A DNA stretch of 64,000 nt from Paenibacillus sp. BSR1-1 (GCF_030403775.1 NZ_JAQMWQ010000005.1:1-64000); one strand, 5' to 3'. Shown: positions 8,143 to 18,204, counted from the stretch's first letter. Notes: a model not told the origin generated them from the sequence alone. A program made the numbers and translations.

Positions 8143-8566
8143 AAAACCGTCCCTTTCCAATCAAAACGGTCAAGAGGTAATCATTTTTCTGAGTGTGGAT
8201 CACTAAGGAACCGAATTTATTTACATTTCCGTCCTGCAGGAATTTGAAATATAAAGGGAGAGTTCCTACCGTGAGATTAATGTTGTTTGAATATGTTCTC
8301 TCAACTATGGGCGGGACCTCGGTCCGCAAAAACATATAATACTTATACTCACTTGGGATAAAAACTACAGATACATCATGTTGATGTGAGATGGCGTAGT
8401 TCTGAGCATAATATAAGTCTGCCTTCAATTGGGTAAAAAACGCTGCGTCTTCTAATACAGCATGCTGTGGTTTTAAAGAAATGGCTGTAACTAGGGAAAG
8501 AATCATAAAGATGGAGAGAACGATCAAGGACTCAGCTAATGTAAATCCTTTTTGGTTGTTTATCAT
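8126..8566 (-). CDS. comGD: Competence pseudopilin ComGD
   Basis: Protein of 146 residues starting MINNQKGFTLAESLIVLSIF, with the G-F-T-L-x-E prepilin peptidase motif directly before the hydrophobic helix. It overlaps comGC by four bases (ATGA), so the two are translationally coupled. ComC peptidase should cleave after the Gly. The product is a minor pilin of the competence pilus. Confidence 0.9.
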   Translation of the reverse strand: MINNQKGFTLAESLIVLSIFMILSLVTAISLKPQHAVLEDAAFFTQLKADLYYAQNYAISHQHDVSVVFIPSEYKYYMFLRTEVPPIVERTYSNNINLTVGTLPLYFKFLQDGNVNKFGSLVIHTQKNDYLLTVLIGKGRFYVTEK

Positions 8567-8880
8567 GATGAGGCAACAGAAACATTTCCTGCAGCATCGA
8601 TGACAACATTCTTGCCGTTAGGACAACCTTGTTTTTCTTTTAAATATCCTGCTGTTTCCAGTTCGGCCAGGGTAGGAACCTCGTTATGTTCCATTTCGTA
8701 AGCCTGAACCTGGGCTTGAACCATTTTTACATAAGCATCACAACCTTTGTTATTGATATTCGAATTATGTTTTGTGACATTCGGAATCGTAATCATTAAT
8801 ATTACTGAAATCACGAGCATAACAATCATCATTTCAATTAAGGTAAATCCCTTTTCGTTTTTCATCTTTTTAAAGTTCAT
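8563..8880 (-). CDS. comGC: Major competence pilin ComGC
   Basis: Protein of 105 residues. The prepilin motif KGFTLIEMMIVMLVISVIL is at about residues 11-29. Two cysteines (GCDAY and QGCPNG) could form the intramolecular disulfide known for ComGC. It is the main subunit of the transformation pilus, processed by ComC. I start at MNFKKM because GGAGG is well placed before it. It is followed immediately by comGD. Confidence 0.92.
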   Translation of the reverse strand: MNFKKMKNEKGFTLIEMMIVMLVISVILMITIPNVTKHNSNINNKGCDAYVKMVQAQVQAYEMEHNEVPTLAELETAGYLKEKQGCPNGKNVVIDAAGNVSVASS

Positions 8881-8897
8881 TTTAATAACCTCCATTT

Positions 8898-9929
8898 TTA
8901 TATTCCATCCATTAGATGAAACATTGGTAATAAAATTGATAAATACATCGACACAATAAGAAGTCCAATAAATAAGTAAAGAATTGGTTGAATGGTTTTT
9001 AAGCTTTTTTCAATTAATTCCTCCATGATTGACACGCAATGTTTGCTGAAAAAAAGCAATTCCTGCTCTAATTTTCCATTTTCTTGGCCATGCTTCATAA
9101 TCATTGGAAATTCTTTTTCAAAAAACGAAAAAGTTGCAATAATCGTCTCCAATTTTTCTCCGGTAACAAGCTTTGATTTAATTGTTTTACCCAGTTCACT
9201 ATAAAAGGGCTGTTTTTCATTTTGTTCAAAAAGTACAAGAGCTTCTGAAACTGAAATTCCGCCGGATAAAAGGAAACTTAATTGAATGGAAAAGTAGTGG
9301 GTAAACAGCAATTTGAGGATTCTGCCAGCAATAGGTATCCGAACAAGAAGTTCCCGTTGCTTTAGGATAGAGTATTTTCGGAAGATGAAGAAGTAGTAGA
9401 TTGCTGTTAAGAATAACAGGACAAGTAATGTCTCAATATAGACAGGAAAATAATGATCAAAGGCGTAGATGACACTTGTAAAGAAATTTTCTTCAAGGCC
9501 AAGCGATGTAAACAGGGTTGTAAATCTCGGGAGCAGGGTATTTTCTACAAACACAAAGAGGAACCCAGTGATCAGGATTAAAACAAAAGGATATTGAAGG
9601 AGTTTTATCAGCTTCTGTAAATCCTTATTCTTCAATTGTGCAAGGCTGCTTCCCTCGAGCAGGGCTTCCGCGAAGCTTCCATGCTGCTCAGCAAAATAAA
9701 CATAACCAATTAAGTCTTTGTGAAATCCTAGTTTGTCCAGTGCATCGTGAAAAGGCAAACCTCTTTTTAACTCTACTAAACAATCATATAATTCCTCCTT
9801 TCTAGACTTAGGTAAATGTAATGATATGGACTCAATTGCTGCTGCAATTGGATACCCCCTGGCTAAAAGTTCACCAATTCTCTTTAAAAAGGCGGCTTGT
9901 TCGTTAACTGACCATTTACGTTTTTTCAT
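8898..9929 (-). CDS. comGB: Competence pilus platform protein ComGB (type II secretion F family)
   Basis: Protein of 343 residues with the polytopic GspF/PilC layout: an N-terminal cytoplasmic four-helix domain, a hydrophobic pair near residues 115-190, a second cytoplasmic domain, and a C-terminal membrane segment (PILYLFIGLLIVSMYLSILL). It is the membrane platform on which ComGA drives pilin assembly. The ATG overlaps the end of comGA by 14 bases, indicating coupling. Confidence 0.9.
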   Translation of the reverse strand: MKKRKWSVNEQAAFLKRIGELLARGYPIAAAIESISLHLPKSRKEELYDCLVELKRGLPFHDALDKLGFHKDLIGYVYFAEQHGSFAEALLEGSSLAQLKNKDLQKLIKLLQYPFVLILITGFLFVFVENTLLPRFTTLFTSLGLEENFFTSVIYAFDHYFPVYIETLLVLLFLTAIYYFFIFRKYSILKQRELLVRIPIAGRILKLLFTHYFSIQLSFLLSGGISVSEALVLFEQNEKQPFYSELGKTIKSKLVTGEKLETIIATFSFFEKEFPMIMKHGQENGKLEQELLFFSKHCVSIMEELIEKSLKTIQPILYLFIGLLIVSMYLSILLPMFHLMDGI

Positions 9930-11001
9930 GATCGTATACCAGCCGGTCATATTCAGATTCTTGTATATAACCAAGGGCAATACCCTTTTTAATCACATCT
10001 TTAATTGTCCGATACTGTGTTTCAATGTTCTCACCCTTTGCCGCTTTCATTGTATTGCTTAAATTTCTACCTGATAACAGTTCAAACACGCTGGCTCTTT
10101 TCCATCTTCCATCTGAATAACATAATGGAGAACAATCTCCCTCACAATAGGGGCAGGTTAGCTCAACCAATCTTTGCCCTGTAACGGCAATTAATGTCTG
10201 CTCCACCTCTAACCAATTGACACCAAATTCTCTGAGGCGGTATACCGCCCCTCTGGCATCCCTTGTATGCATCGTGCTGAGAACCAAATGCCCAGTTAGA
10301 GCTGCTCTTACGGCAATTTTAGCAGTTTCGGCATCCCTGATTTCCCCAACCATGATAATATCAGGGTCATGACGAAGAATGGCCTTTAAACCTGCTGCAT
10401 AAGTGACGCCGGCTTTTTCGTTGACCTGAACCTGCAGAACGGAGTCGTAGTTTTTTTCTATTGGGTCTTCAAGGGTGATGACATTGCGATGAAATAGGTG
10501 GGCAGTTTCATTCAAAAGGGAGTAAAGTGTGGTCGTTTTGCCGCTGCCAGTTGGACCTGTGAAAATAATTAATCCATGAGCATGTTTGAGAAGTGCTAGC
10601 AGTTTTCTAGTCATAGAAGGGAAGAGTGAGAGCTGATGAAAAGGAATTTGTTCCTGCTGGGGTAATAGCCGGATCACAAGACTTTCTCTGTTGTTAGATG
10701 GAAGAGTGGAAAGCCTAAGGCCCATTAATTGTCCGTCGACCTCGCAAAAAATGGCTCCGCTTTGCGGGCGTCTTCTTTCTCCGATATCCATATTGGCTGT
10801 AAATTTAAAGTGTGAGATTAATCTGTCGCATTCTTCTTTTGGAAGTGATAATCGGGGAATGAGCTTGTTGGTTAAACGAATCTGGACAAGAGTGTCTTTC
10901 TTCCGTGGAATAATATGTATATCTGTCGCCTGGTTTCGGGCTGCATCTGTGATGATCCTGTTCGCTAAAATTTCAATCGAGCTAACAATGGGTAACACCA
11001 C
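9916..11001 (-). CDS. comGA: Competence pilus assembly ATPase ComGA (start uncertain)
   Basis: About 357-361 residues. The GspE/PilB-type secretion ATPase shows Walker A GPTGSGKTTTLYS, an Asp box around LEDPIE, Walker B IIMVGEIRDAET and the His box LSTMHTRDA. A Cys cluster (CPYCEGDCSPLC) may bind zinc. It powers the competence pilus at the cytoplasmic face. No ATG is available: GTG codons at 11001 and 10998 overlap the only ribosome site, AAGGTGG, which is better spaced for the ATT at 10989. An ATG at 11034 is in the same frame but is cut off by a TAA five codons later. Confidence 0.88.
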   Translation of the reverse strand: MVLPIVSSIEILANRIITDAARNQATDIHIIPRKKDTLVQIRLTNKLIPRLSLPKEECDRLISHFKFTANMDIGERRRPQSGAIFCEVDGQLMGLRLSTLPSNNRESLVIRLLPQQEQIPFHQLSLFPSMTRKLLALLKHAHGLIIFTGPTGSGKTTTLYSLLNETAHLFHRNVITLEDPIEKNYDSVLQVQVNEKAGVTYAAGLKAILRHDPDIIMVGEIRDAETAKIAVRAALTGHLVLSTMHTRDARGAVYRLREFGVNWLEVEQTLIAVTGQRLVELTCPYCEGDCSPLCYSDGRWKRASVFELLSGRNLSNTMKAAKGENIETQYRTIKDVIKKGIALGYIQESEYDRLVYDHEKT

Positions 11002-11062
11002 CTTTTTATTTTGTCTTTACTTAAATTTCGACATGGTTCTCTCTTTTCCTCCTAATATTTAA

Positions 11063-11075
11063 AAAAAATATTTTT
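11063..11075 (-). promoter_or_regulatory. Candidate ComK AT-box upstream of comGA
   Basis: The sequence AAAA-N5-TTTT occurs at 11063-11075, inside a long A/T tract about 60-75 bases upstream of comGA. ComK binds pairs of such boxes. The second, less perfect box (around 11080-11089) is AAAAATATTT. The tract is so A/T-rich that chance matches are likely. Confidence 0.35.
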
Positions 11076-11093
11076 TTACAAAAATATTTGAAG

Positions 11094-11140
11094 AGGGTGT
11101 CAGGCACCATGTGAAATTTTCACATGGTGCCTGACACCCT
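11094..11140. repeat. 23-bp perfect palindrome with 1-base centre
   Basis: The arms 11094-11116 and 11118-11140 are exact reverse complements, with core GGTGTCAGGCACC and a single T at 11117. It lies between the yqhG stop and the comGA upstream region. I recall similar GTGTCAGGCACC palindromes scattered in Bacillus-group intergenic regions (memory, not checked). It could act as a transcript hairpin ending the yqhH-yqhG unit, although no T-run follows. Confidence 0.8.
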
Positions 11141-11144
11141 AGGA

Positions 11145-11936
11145 TTAGATTGCTTTTTCAGTTAAGTAGAAAAGCCCGCCATTAATGAAGGAAATGTTTA
11201 TTTTAGGTTCGTATTGCTCCTTTAATGCCTGTTTTTCTGTTTCGTAGCTTTCGCTTTCTTCTTCGGCATCTTCATAGAAATGGTCTAAAAGACGTAAATC
11301 CTGCTCCCAGCGTTTTCTGGCTTCATCTGCCCAAGAATGGTCATCATCCTCAATCATCGATTTAAGGTAATTTTCAATTCTTGACATCCCGCTTTTCGGC
11401 TTCACTAATGGTGATAGGGTAAAAGAGTAATCCGGTATTTTAGGTGTCAGCGGTATTTTCTGAAGCCGGTCATGGAAATCCACCACCATTTGTCCATTAA
11501 TCAGCTGTAAGCCAATAGACTTAAAAATATCTCGTTTCCGATCACATTGATAAGAAATTTTAACATTCATACAGAGCCAAGGCATTAATGGAGTTTGGCT
11601 GGTGCCATTTTGATGGTTTTCATAAAGCCGTATGTAACTGGCTAAATTTTTCGTTGATTCAAATATTTGGTGGAGCCGAGGGGAGCCGAAATGAATAATC
11701 TCCCCTCTCATATTTTCAGGTGCCGCTTTTTGATTAGTAATAAACGTCAGCTTCATCGGATTCGGAATTCCGCCCGTTTTTTCTAAATAATGCCAGTAAA
11801 AAGGGCGATTCATTAAAGCTTTATCGAGTTCAATCGTCAACTGAACCGTTAAATATCCCGGCTTATTTTCGATAATCGGACAATCATTGGCTTTAAAATA
11901 ATTCAAAAGAAAACTATGAATTTCCTGCTGCTGCAT
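11145..11936 (-). CDS. yqhG: YqhG family protein
   Basis: Protein of 263 residues starting MQQQEIHSFLLNYFKANDCP. It has no signal peptide or membrane segment. The motif LTIELDKALMNRPFYWHYLE and an acidic C-terminal stretch (YEDAEEESESYETEKQAL) agree with B. subtilis YqhG. It overlaps the helicase gene by 23 bases, so the two are co-translated and may work together on a nucleic acid substrate (inference). Its biochemical function is unknown. Confidence 0.85.
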   Translation of the reverse strand: MQQQEIHSFLLNYFKANDCPIIENKPGYLTVQLTIELDKALMNRPFYWHYLEKTGGIPNPMKLTFITNQKAAPENMRGEIIHFGSPRLHQIFESTKNLASYIRLYENHQNGTSQTPLMPWLCMNVKISYQCDRKRDIFKSIGLQLINGQMVVDFHDRLQKIPLTPKIPDYSFTLSPLVKPKSGMSRIENYLKSMIEDDDHSWADEARKRWEQDLRLLDHFYEDAEEESESYETEKQALKEQYEPKINISFINGGLFYLTEKAI

Positions 11937-13602
11937 GTGAATCTCCTTTCTTCATACTTTCTGCAAATTCAATCATCGATGATAAATTTTCCATTTTGAT
12001 CCGCATTTCACCCTCTGAAGCGGACTGTCCAAATATATCAATTAAATGATCCTCAATATTGCCGAATTCCAGTTTCGTGAGAATATCATCGAGCTCGCCG
12101 ATAACCTTTTCAAACAAATGAATTTTTTCATACAATAGCTTGAGAATATGCTCTTCGACCGTGTTTTTTATCGCAAAATTGTAGATCATGACATCTTTTT
12201 CCTGCCCAAGGCGATGAATCCGTCCAATCCTCTGCTCCAGTCTCATCGGGTTCCATGGCAAATCAAAATTAATAATATGATTACAGAATTGCAGGTTAAT
12301 TCCTTCACCGCCTGCTTCCGTCGCAATTAACACCTGGGCGTGCTTTTGAAACAATTCACGCATCCAGTCTTTTTTACCGCGTTTAAACCCGCCGCGAAAT
12401 GGAACAGAAGAAATTCCATGCTGCTTTAAATACCATTGCAAATATAACTGGGTTGCTCGGTATTCCGTGAAAATAATGACTTTGTCATTTACTTTTTGAA
12501 TTAACTCGAGCGCCTTTTCTGCCTTAGAATTTTGCTGAACTGCTTCCACCTTTTTAATCAAATATTGGATTTGTTCTTCAAAAGCCTGCGTAGGATTTTC
12601 TTTCTTCTGAAGCATATTTTTCAATGTGTAAAAAACAGCTTCTCTGCTGCTGCAAGCTTCCCGCTGCAGGGTCATGACCGAGAAAGAACTGGTCTGGACC
12701 CAGTCACCTTCGCTTTTTAGGTCTGTAATCGACATATACAGTTCTTTTTCAGGTTGTGTAAATTCGATGGGAATGGTTTCAACATGCCGTTTCGTCCATT
12801 CAATGCCTGTATCAGCACGGCGGTTTCGAATCATCACCTTATTGACCAGCTCTTTTAAATGCTCGTCATCATTTAAGGACCGAGAATCGCGCTTGTACTT
12901 TTCATAGAATGCGGTTTCGCTACCTAAATGACCTGGCTTAAGAAGCGAAACAAGGTTAAAAATTTCCTCAATCCTATTTTGTATGGGAGTGGCCGTCAAC
13001 AATAAACAAAATTTCTTTTTTAGATTCTGAACAAATTCATAGTTTTTCGTTTTATTATTTTTCAATTTATGGGCTTCATCGATAATGATAAGGTCATAAT
13101 CCTGCTGGTAAATAATGTCCCGGTGCGGATTCCGCTTCGCTGTGTCAATCGAAGAAACCACCACATCGCACTGTTCCCATACATAGCTTTTCCTTTGGGT
13201 GATGGCAGGGATAAAAAACTTGCTATTCAGTTCAATGGCCCATTGGGTAACTAATGAAGCGGGAACAAGGATTAATACTTTTTTTACCAGTCCGCGAATC
13301 ATGTATTCTTTTAAAATTAAGCCGGCTTCAATCGTTTTACCCAGTCCGACTTCATCGGCAAGAATCGCCTTGCCATTCATGTTTTCAATTACTTGCTTAG
13401 CGGTTTCAAGCTGGTGAGGAAGCGGTGTTAAATTAGCCAGATGATTTGGTGCCTGAAGGCCCTCAAATTCAGGGATGACAAGGTGTTTTTCAACCCCAAT
13501 AGCCAGTTTAAAAAGCTCCCAATTTCCCCAAGGACCATCGTTGTCAATTCTATGCAAAAAATCATCCTGCCATGAGGAATCAAATTCAATTTCGACAGAC
13601 AT
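11914..13602 (-). CDS. yqhH: SNF2-family DEAH helicase (YqhH)
   Basis: Protein of 562 residues. Helicase domain 1 contains Walker A DEVGLGKTIEAG, Walker B IIIDEAHKLKN and motif III LLTATPIQN. Domain 2 contains FTEYRATQLYLQWYL, ATEAGGEGINLQFC (motif V) and RIGRIHRLGQ (motif VI). It is an ATP-dependent nucleic acid translocase of the SNF2/RapA group. The order yqhH-yqhG next to gcvT and comGA is as in B. subtilis. GGAGCTG precedes the ATG. The cellular role is unknown. Confidence 0.92.
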   Translation of the reverse strand: MSVEIEFDSSWQDDFLHRIDNDGPWGNWELFKLAIGVEKHLVIPEFEGLQAPNHLANLTPLPHQLETAKQVIENMNGKAILADEVGLGKTIEAGLILKEYMIRGLVKKVLILVPASLVTQWAIELNSKFFIPAITQRKSYVWEQCDVVVSSIDTAKRNPHRDIIYQQDYDLIIIDEAHKLKNNKTKNYEFVQNLKKKFCLLLTATPIQNRIEEIFNLVSLLKPGHLGSETAFYEKYKRDSRSLNDDEHLKELVNKVMIRNRRADTGIEWTKRHVETIPIEFTQPEKELYMSITDLKSEGDWVQTSSFSVMTLQREACSSREAVFYTLKNMLQKKENPTQAFEEQIQYLIKKVEAVQQNSKAEKALELIQKVNDKVIIFTEYRATQLYLQWYLKQHGISSVPFRGGFKRGKKDWMRELFQKHAQVLIATEAGGEGINLQFCNHIINFDLPWNPMRLEQRIGRIHRLGQEKDVMIYNFAIKNTVEEHILKLLYEKIHLFEKVIGELDDILTKLEFGNIEDHLIDIFGQSASEGEMRIKMENLSSMIEFAESMKKGDSHAAAGNS

Positions 13603-13776
13603 CGTTTCAGCTCCTGTTCCTGCAAAAGTTCCTTACAAAAGTTATTGCTCAATGTATTGTTTTAATGGTAGGATGATAATAGCTTTGAAAGTTTTAAATA
13701 TTTTAATAAGGTAATTTATTTTAGAAGTATAATTAGTATGACCAAAATGGAAAATATTATAAATGCGAATGATAAC

Positions 13777-13980
13777 AAGGGGAGAGACTACTTTGTAGCG
13801 CCGAAGGAGCAAGCAGACCATGTGAATCTCTCAGGCAAAAGAACTCTTGTTTGACGCGGCTCTGGAGAGTGCTGTATAGATTGGGCAGCCACCAAAGGGG
13901 AAAGCCATTCCAGGTTAAACTTTCAGGTGCAAGGACAGAGACCTTCTTTCGTTTAAAGGGAGGTTTCTGTCCTTTTTTAT
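13777..13980 (+). ncRNA. Tandem glycine riboswitch with terminator (gcvT motif)
   Basis: Two consecutive glycine aptamers can be read: the first about 13781-13856 (GGAGAGAC... GCGCCGAAGGAGCAA... CTCTCAGGCAAAA), the second about 13860-13940 (GCTCTGGAGAGTGC... GCAGCCACCAAAGGGG... ACTTTCAGGTGC). They are followed by a terminator: AAGGACAGAGACCT (13931-13944) pairs with 13961-13974, then T6. This layout fits the on-switch that permits gcv transcription when glycine binds both aptamers. A -10-like TATAAT is at 13728-13733. Confidence 0.95.
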
Positions 13981-14117
13981 GTTTTCCTTTGTCAAAATAC
14001 TTTTTTAAATGCAAAATCAGAATAATATTTTTCCTGATTTTGTTAATGGGTTAATCTCTGTTAAAGAGTCAATTTTTACGAATAATGAACATGTAAAAGA
14101 TTGAAGGGGGATTTATG

Positions 14118-15221
14118 ATGACTGAATTGAAACGTACTCCGCTGTTTGACGTTTATAAAGAATACGGCGGTAAAACGATTGATTTCGGAGGCTGGGAACT
14201 GCCTGTCCAGTTTTCAAGCATTAAGGAAGAGCATGAAGCCGTAAGAACAAAAGCCGGATTATTCGATGTTTCCCATATGGGGGAAGTAGAAGTAAAAGGT
14301 GCTGACAGCTTAAAATATTTACAAAAAATGATGACAAACGATATTTCAAAAATTAAAAACGGCGGCGCCCAATACACAGCAATGTGTTACGAAAATGGCG
14401 GTACAGTTGATGATCTGCTCGTCTATAAAATCGAAGATAATCACTATTTATTGGTTGTGAATGCATCCAATATTGAAAAGGATTATAAATGGCTTGAAGA
14501 ACATTTAGAGGGCGATGTCAGCCTTGAAAACCTTTCTGAAAAAATGGCACAGCTCGCCGTTCAGGGACCTCTCGCTGAAAAGGTACTGCAAAAGCTTACG
14601 GATACTGATTTAAGTGGTGTTGGCTTTTTCAAATTTCAGCAGGAAGTGCTCATAAATGGAAAAAAGGCGCTTGTATCTAGAACCGGCTATACCGGTGAAG
14701 ATGGCTTTGAGGTTTATTGTGATTCGGCTGAAGCCGCAGTGCTTTGGAAAGAAATTTTAAAAGCAGGAAAGGAAGAAGGAATTCTCCCTTGTGGATTAGG
14801 AGCGCGCGATACTCTTCGTTTCGAAGCAGTGTTAGCACTCTACGGCCAAGAGTTATCAGCGGAAATTTCTCCGCTGGAAGCCGGTATTGGGTTTGCGGTG
14901 AAATTAACTAAAGAAGCAGATTTCATCGGGAAAGAAGCATTAAAGCAGCAAAAAGAAAACGGCCTCCCAAGAAAATTGGTTGGTATCGAAATGATTGACC
15001 GTGGAATTCCGCGTCACGGCTACCCAGTCTATAAAGGTGAAGAATTAATCGGAGAGGTTACGACAGGAACTCAGTCACCAACCTTAAAGAAAAATATTGG
15101 TCTTGCCTTAATTAAAACAGAATTTGCTGGTCTTGAATCAGAGGTGGAAGTGGAAATTCGCGGTAAACGCCTGAAAGCTACAGTAATTCCAACACCTTTT
15201 TATAAAAGAGAAAAGAAATAA
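14118..15221 (+). CDS. gcvT: Glycine cleavage system T protein (aminomethyltransferase)
   Basis: Protein of 367 residues. [20 protein letters not shown] is nearly identical in pattern to Bacillus GcvT, with [13 protein letters not shown], the folate-binding MTNDISK region, and [13 protein letters not shown]. It transfers the methylene group from aminomethyl-lipoyl GcvH to tetrahydrofolate, releasing ammonia. AAGGGGG is seven bases before ATG 14118; the ATG at 14115 is closer than usual. It is first in the riboswitch-controlled gcvT-gcvPA-gcvPB operon. Confidence 0.96.
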   Translation: MTELKRTPLFDVYKEYGGKTIDFGGWELPVQFSSIKEEHEAVRTKAGLFDVSHMGEVEVKGADSLKYLQKMMTNDISKIKNGGAQYTAMCYENGGTVDDLLVYKIEDNHYLLVVNASNIEKDYKWLEEHLEGDVSLENLSEKMAQLAVQGPLAEKVLQKLTDTDLSGVGFFKFQQEVLINGKKALVSRTGYTGEDGFEVYCDSAEAAVLWKEILKAGKEEGILPCGLGARDTLRFEAVLALYGQELSAEISPLEAGIGFAVKLTKEADFIGKEALKQQKENGLPRKLVGIEMIDRGIPRHGYPVYKGEELIGEVTTGTQSPTLKKNIGLALIKTEFAGLESEVEVEIRGKRLKATVIPTPFYKREKK

Positions 15222-15239
15222 CAGAAGGGAGCTAGGTTA

Positions 15240-16586
15240 ATGAAACATCGTTATTTACCAATGACTGAACAAGATAAGAAGGCTATGCTTGAAACAATTG
15301 GTGTTTCCTCCGTTGATGAGCTTTTTAGTGATATCCCTGAAAAAGTGAGATTTAAAGGTGAATATAATATAAAAGCAGCAAAATCAGAAACGGCATTAAT
15401 GAAAGAACTATTTAATATGGCAAGCCGTAATGCAGACCTAAAAAGAAATGTTTCTTTCTTAGGTGCTGGTGTTTATGACCATTACATGCCTGTAATTGTA
15501 GACCATGTCATTTCCCGATCAGAATTCTATACAGCCTATACACCATATCAGCCAGAGATTTCACAAGGTGAACTTCAAGCCATTTTTGAATTCCAAACAA
15601 TGATTTGTGAATTAACAGGAATGGATGTAGCTAACTCTTCAATGTATGATGGTGGAACAGCTCTTGCAGAAGCAGCGATGCTAAGTGCTGGTCATACAAA
15701 GCGCAAGACGATTGTTGTATCAGGTGCAGTACATCCAGAGTCCCGTGAAGTATTAAAGACCTATGCAAAAGGTCAATATCTTGACGTTGTAGAAGTTCCT
15801 GTAAAAGACGGTGTCACTGACGTTGAGGCTTTAAAAGGATTGGTGAATTCCGAAGTTGCTGCTGTTATCGTCCAATATCCGAACTTTTTCGGCAGAATCG
15901 AACCTTTGAATGAACTTGAAGAAGTCATTCATGAACATAAAGCGATGTTTGTTGTTTCAAGCAATCCATTATCACTTGGAGTTTTGACACCTCCAGGGAA
16001 ATTTGGTGCAGATATTGTGATTGGCGATGCACAGCCGTTCGGAATTCCAACTGCCTTTGGCGGACCACACTGCGGATTTTTCGCTGTAACAACAAAATTA
16101 ATGCGTAAAGTACCTGGACGTCTCGTTGGACAGACAACCGATGACCAAGGCCGTCGCGGTTTTGTATTAACCCTTCAGGCACGTGAACAGCATATCCGTC
16201 GTGATAAAGCGACTTCCAATATTTGTTCGAACCAGGCGCTAAATGCACTTGCTGCGTCGGTTGCCATGACGGCTCTTGGTAAAAAAGGCGTTCGAGAAAT
16301 GGCTGCATCCAACTTACAGAAGGCGCACTATGCGAAAACTGCCTTTAAAGAAGCAGGGGTTGAAGTTATTTACGATGGCCCTTCATTTAACGAATTTGTG
16401 GTCAAATTAAATAAGCCTGTTAAAGAAGTCAATCAACAGCTCTTACAAAAAGGAATCATTGGCGGTTATGATTTAGGCCGTGATTATCCTGAGTTGTCTA
16501 ACCATATGCTTATTGCCGTTACGGAGCAAAGAACGAAGGAAGAAATTGATACACTAGTGAAAGAATTGGGGGATATGCATGCATAA
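15240..16586 (+). CDS. gcvPA: Glycine decarboxylase subunit 1 (P protein alpha)
   Basis: Protein of 448 residues. The GcvPA start [17 protein letters not shown] and the motifs [26 protein letters not shown] and [13 protein letters not shown] are typical of the split P protein of Firmicutes. The subunit pairs with GcvPB, which carries the PLP lysine, to decarboxylate glycine. It starts 19 bases after gcvT and overlaps gcvPB by eight bases. Confidence 0.96.
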   Translation: MKHRYLPMTEQDKKAMLETIGVSSVDELFSDIPEKVRFKGEYNIKAAKSETALMKELFNMASRNADLKRNVSFLGAGVYDHYMPVIVDHVISRSEFYTAYTPYQPEISQGELQAIFEFQTMICELTGMDVANSSMYDGGTALAEAAMLSAGHTKRKTIVVSGAVHPESREVLKTYAKGQYLDVVEVPVKDGVTDVEALKGLVNSEVAAVIVQYPNFFGRIEPLNELEEVIHEHKAMFVVSSNPLSLGVLTPPGKFGADIVIGDAQPFGIPTAFGGPHCGFFAVTTKLMRKVPGRLVGQTTDDQGRRGFVLTLQAREQHIRRDKATSNICSNQALNALAASVAMTALGKKGVREMAASNLQKAHYAKTAFKEAGVEVIYDGPSFNEFVVKLNKPVKEVNQQLLQKGIIGGYDLGRDYPELSNHMLIAVTEQRTKEEIDTLVKELGDMHA

Positions 16587-18039
16587 TCAAGATCAAGCGC
16601 TCATTTTTGAACTAAGCACACCCGGACGTATTGGATACAGCCTGCCGGAAATGGATGTTCCGGAAGCAGATCTAAATGGTCTTCTCCCAGAAGGATTCTT
16701 ACGTGTTGATGAACCGGAGCTTCCTGAAGTATCTGAGCTTGATATCATGCGCCATTATACTGCCCTATCAAGAAGAAATCACGGAGTAGATTCTGGCTTT
16801 TATCCACTTGGCTCTTGTACAATGAAATATAATCCAAAAATCAATGAAAATGTTGCCCGCTTTAACGGATTTGCCCATGTGCATCCATTGCAAGACGAAA
16901 GCTCTGTCCAAGGCGCACTAGAGCTTTTGTATGACTTGCAAGAGCATTTAATTGAAATTACGGGAATGGACGAAGTAACCCTTCAACCGGCTGCAGGTGC
17001 CCATGGTGAATGGACAGGATTGATGATGATCCGTGCTTATCATGAAGCGAATGGCGATTTGAAGCGTACAAAAGTAATCGTTCCTGACTCAGCGCACGGT
17101 ACCAATCCTGCCTCTGCCACAGTTGCAGGTCTTGAAACAATTACCGTTAAATCGAATGAAAATGGTCTTGTAGACCTTGAGGATTTAAGAAGAGTTGTTG
17201 GCGAGGATACGGCTGCATTAATGTTGACCAACCCAAATACACTAGGACTATTTGAAGAAAATATCCTTGAAATGGCTGAGATTGTGCACGATGCTGGTGG
17301 TAAGCTTTACTATGACGGCGCGAACTTAAACGCAGTTTTATCTAAAGCAAGACCAGGTGACATGGGCTTTGACGTTGTTCACTTAAATCTTCATAAGACC
17401 TTTACCGGCCCTCACGGAGGCGGCGGACCAGGTTCTGGTCCTGTTGGGGTTAAGGCTGACTTAATTCCCTTCCTCCCAAAACCGGTGATCGCGAAACGCG
17501 GTGAAGAGTATGTTCTTGATTATGACCGTCCACAATCAATCGGACGTGTAAAGCCATATTACGGAAACTTCGGTATTAACGTTCGTGCCTATACCTATAT
17601 CCGTTCCATGGGTCCAGACGGCTTAAAGGCGGTAACAGAATATGCAGTTCTAAATGCGAACTACATGATGAGAAGACTTGCTGAATATTATGATCTTCCG
17701 TTTGATAGACATTGTAAACATGAATTTGTTTTAAGCGGCCGCCGTCAGAAAAAGTTAGGCGTGCGTACCCTTGATATTGCGAAGCGCCTGCTTGATTTTG
17801 GCTACCATCCGCCAACCATTTACTTCCCGTTAAATGTGGAAGAGTGTATTATGATCGAGCCGACAGAAACTGAATCAAAGGAAACTTTGGATTCTTTCGT
17901 CGATATTATGATCCAAATTGCCAAAGAAGCAGAGGAAAATCCAGAGGTTGTTCAAGAGGCGCCGCACACAACTGTGGTCGGCCGTATGGACGAAACTACT
18001 GCCGCTCGGAAACCAGTATTAAAATACCAAAAGGCCTAA
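16579..18039 (+). CDS. gcvPB: Glycine decarboxylase subunit 2 (P protein beta)
   Basis: Protein of 486 residues. [29 protein letters not shown] and [18 protein letters not shown] are present; the PLP lysine is in NLHKTF at about residue 273. Together with GcvPA it forms the glycine dehydrogenase component. The eight-base overlap with gcvPA suggests translational coupling. A strong terminator follows. Confidence 0.96.
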   Translation: MHNQDQALIFELSTPGRIGYSLPEMDVPEADLNGLLPEGFLRVDEPELPEVSELDIMRHYTALSRRNHGVDSGFYPLGSCTMKYNPKINENVARFNGFAHVHPLQDESSVQGALELLYDLQEHLIEITGMDEVTLQPAAGAHGEWTGLMMIRAYHEANGDLKRTKVIVPDSAHGTNPASATVAGLETITVKSNENGLVDLEDLRRVVGEDTAALMLTNPNTLGLFEENILEMAEIVHDAGGKLYYDGANLNAVLSKARPGDMGFDVVHLNLHKTFTGPHGGGGPGSGPVGVKADLIPFLPKPVIAKRGEEYVLDYDRPQSIGRVKPYYGNFGINVRAYTYIRSMGPDGLKAVTEYAVLNANYMMRRLAEYYDLPFDRHCKHEFVLSGRRQKKLGVRTLDIAKRLLDFGYHPPTIYFPLNVEECIMIEPTETESKETLDSFVDIMIQIAKEAEENPEVVQEAPHTTVVGRMDETTAARKPVLKYQKA

Positions 18040-18046
18040 TAAGTTT

Positions 18047-18079
18047 AGGGATGATTCGTTTGTGAATCATCCCTTTTTT
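18047..18079 (+). terminator. Terminator of the gcv operon
   Basis: AGGGATGATTC (18047-18057) pairs with GAATCATCCCT (18064-18074), followed by a T-run to 18079. Confidence 0.92.
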
Positions 18080-18098
18080 GTTGGAAAAAAGGTTTAAA

Positions 18099-18203
18099 TG
18101 TCCAAAACTGTCTATAATTTGTCCGAACACCACTTAAAATTGTCCAATAATGCTTAAAAAATATCCAATACTCATAAAAAATTGTCCAATCCACCAACAT
18201 ACA
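18099..18203. repeat. Five degenerate direct repeats with 21-bp period
   Basis: The core TGTCCAA or a close variant begins at 18099, 18120, 18141, 18162 and 18183, that is every 21 bases exactly. Conservation outside the core is limited to A/T richness. The block lies between two convergent terminators (gcv operon and yqhL). No gene is apparent in it. Confidence 0.8.
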
Positions 18204-18204
18204 T

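Noticed and set aside
18099..18203. A CRISPR array
   Set aside because: The repeats have only a five- to seven-base conserved core and a 21-bp total period, far too short, and no cas genes are near.
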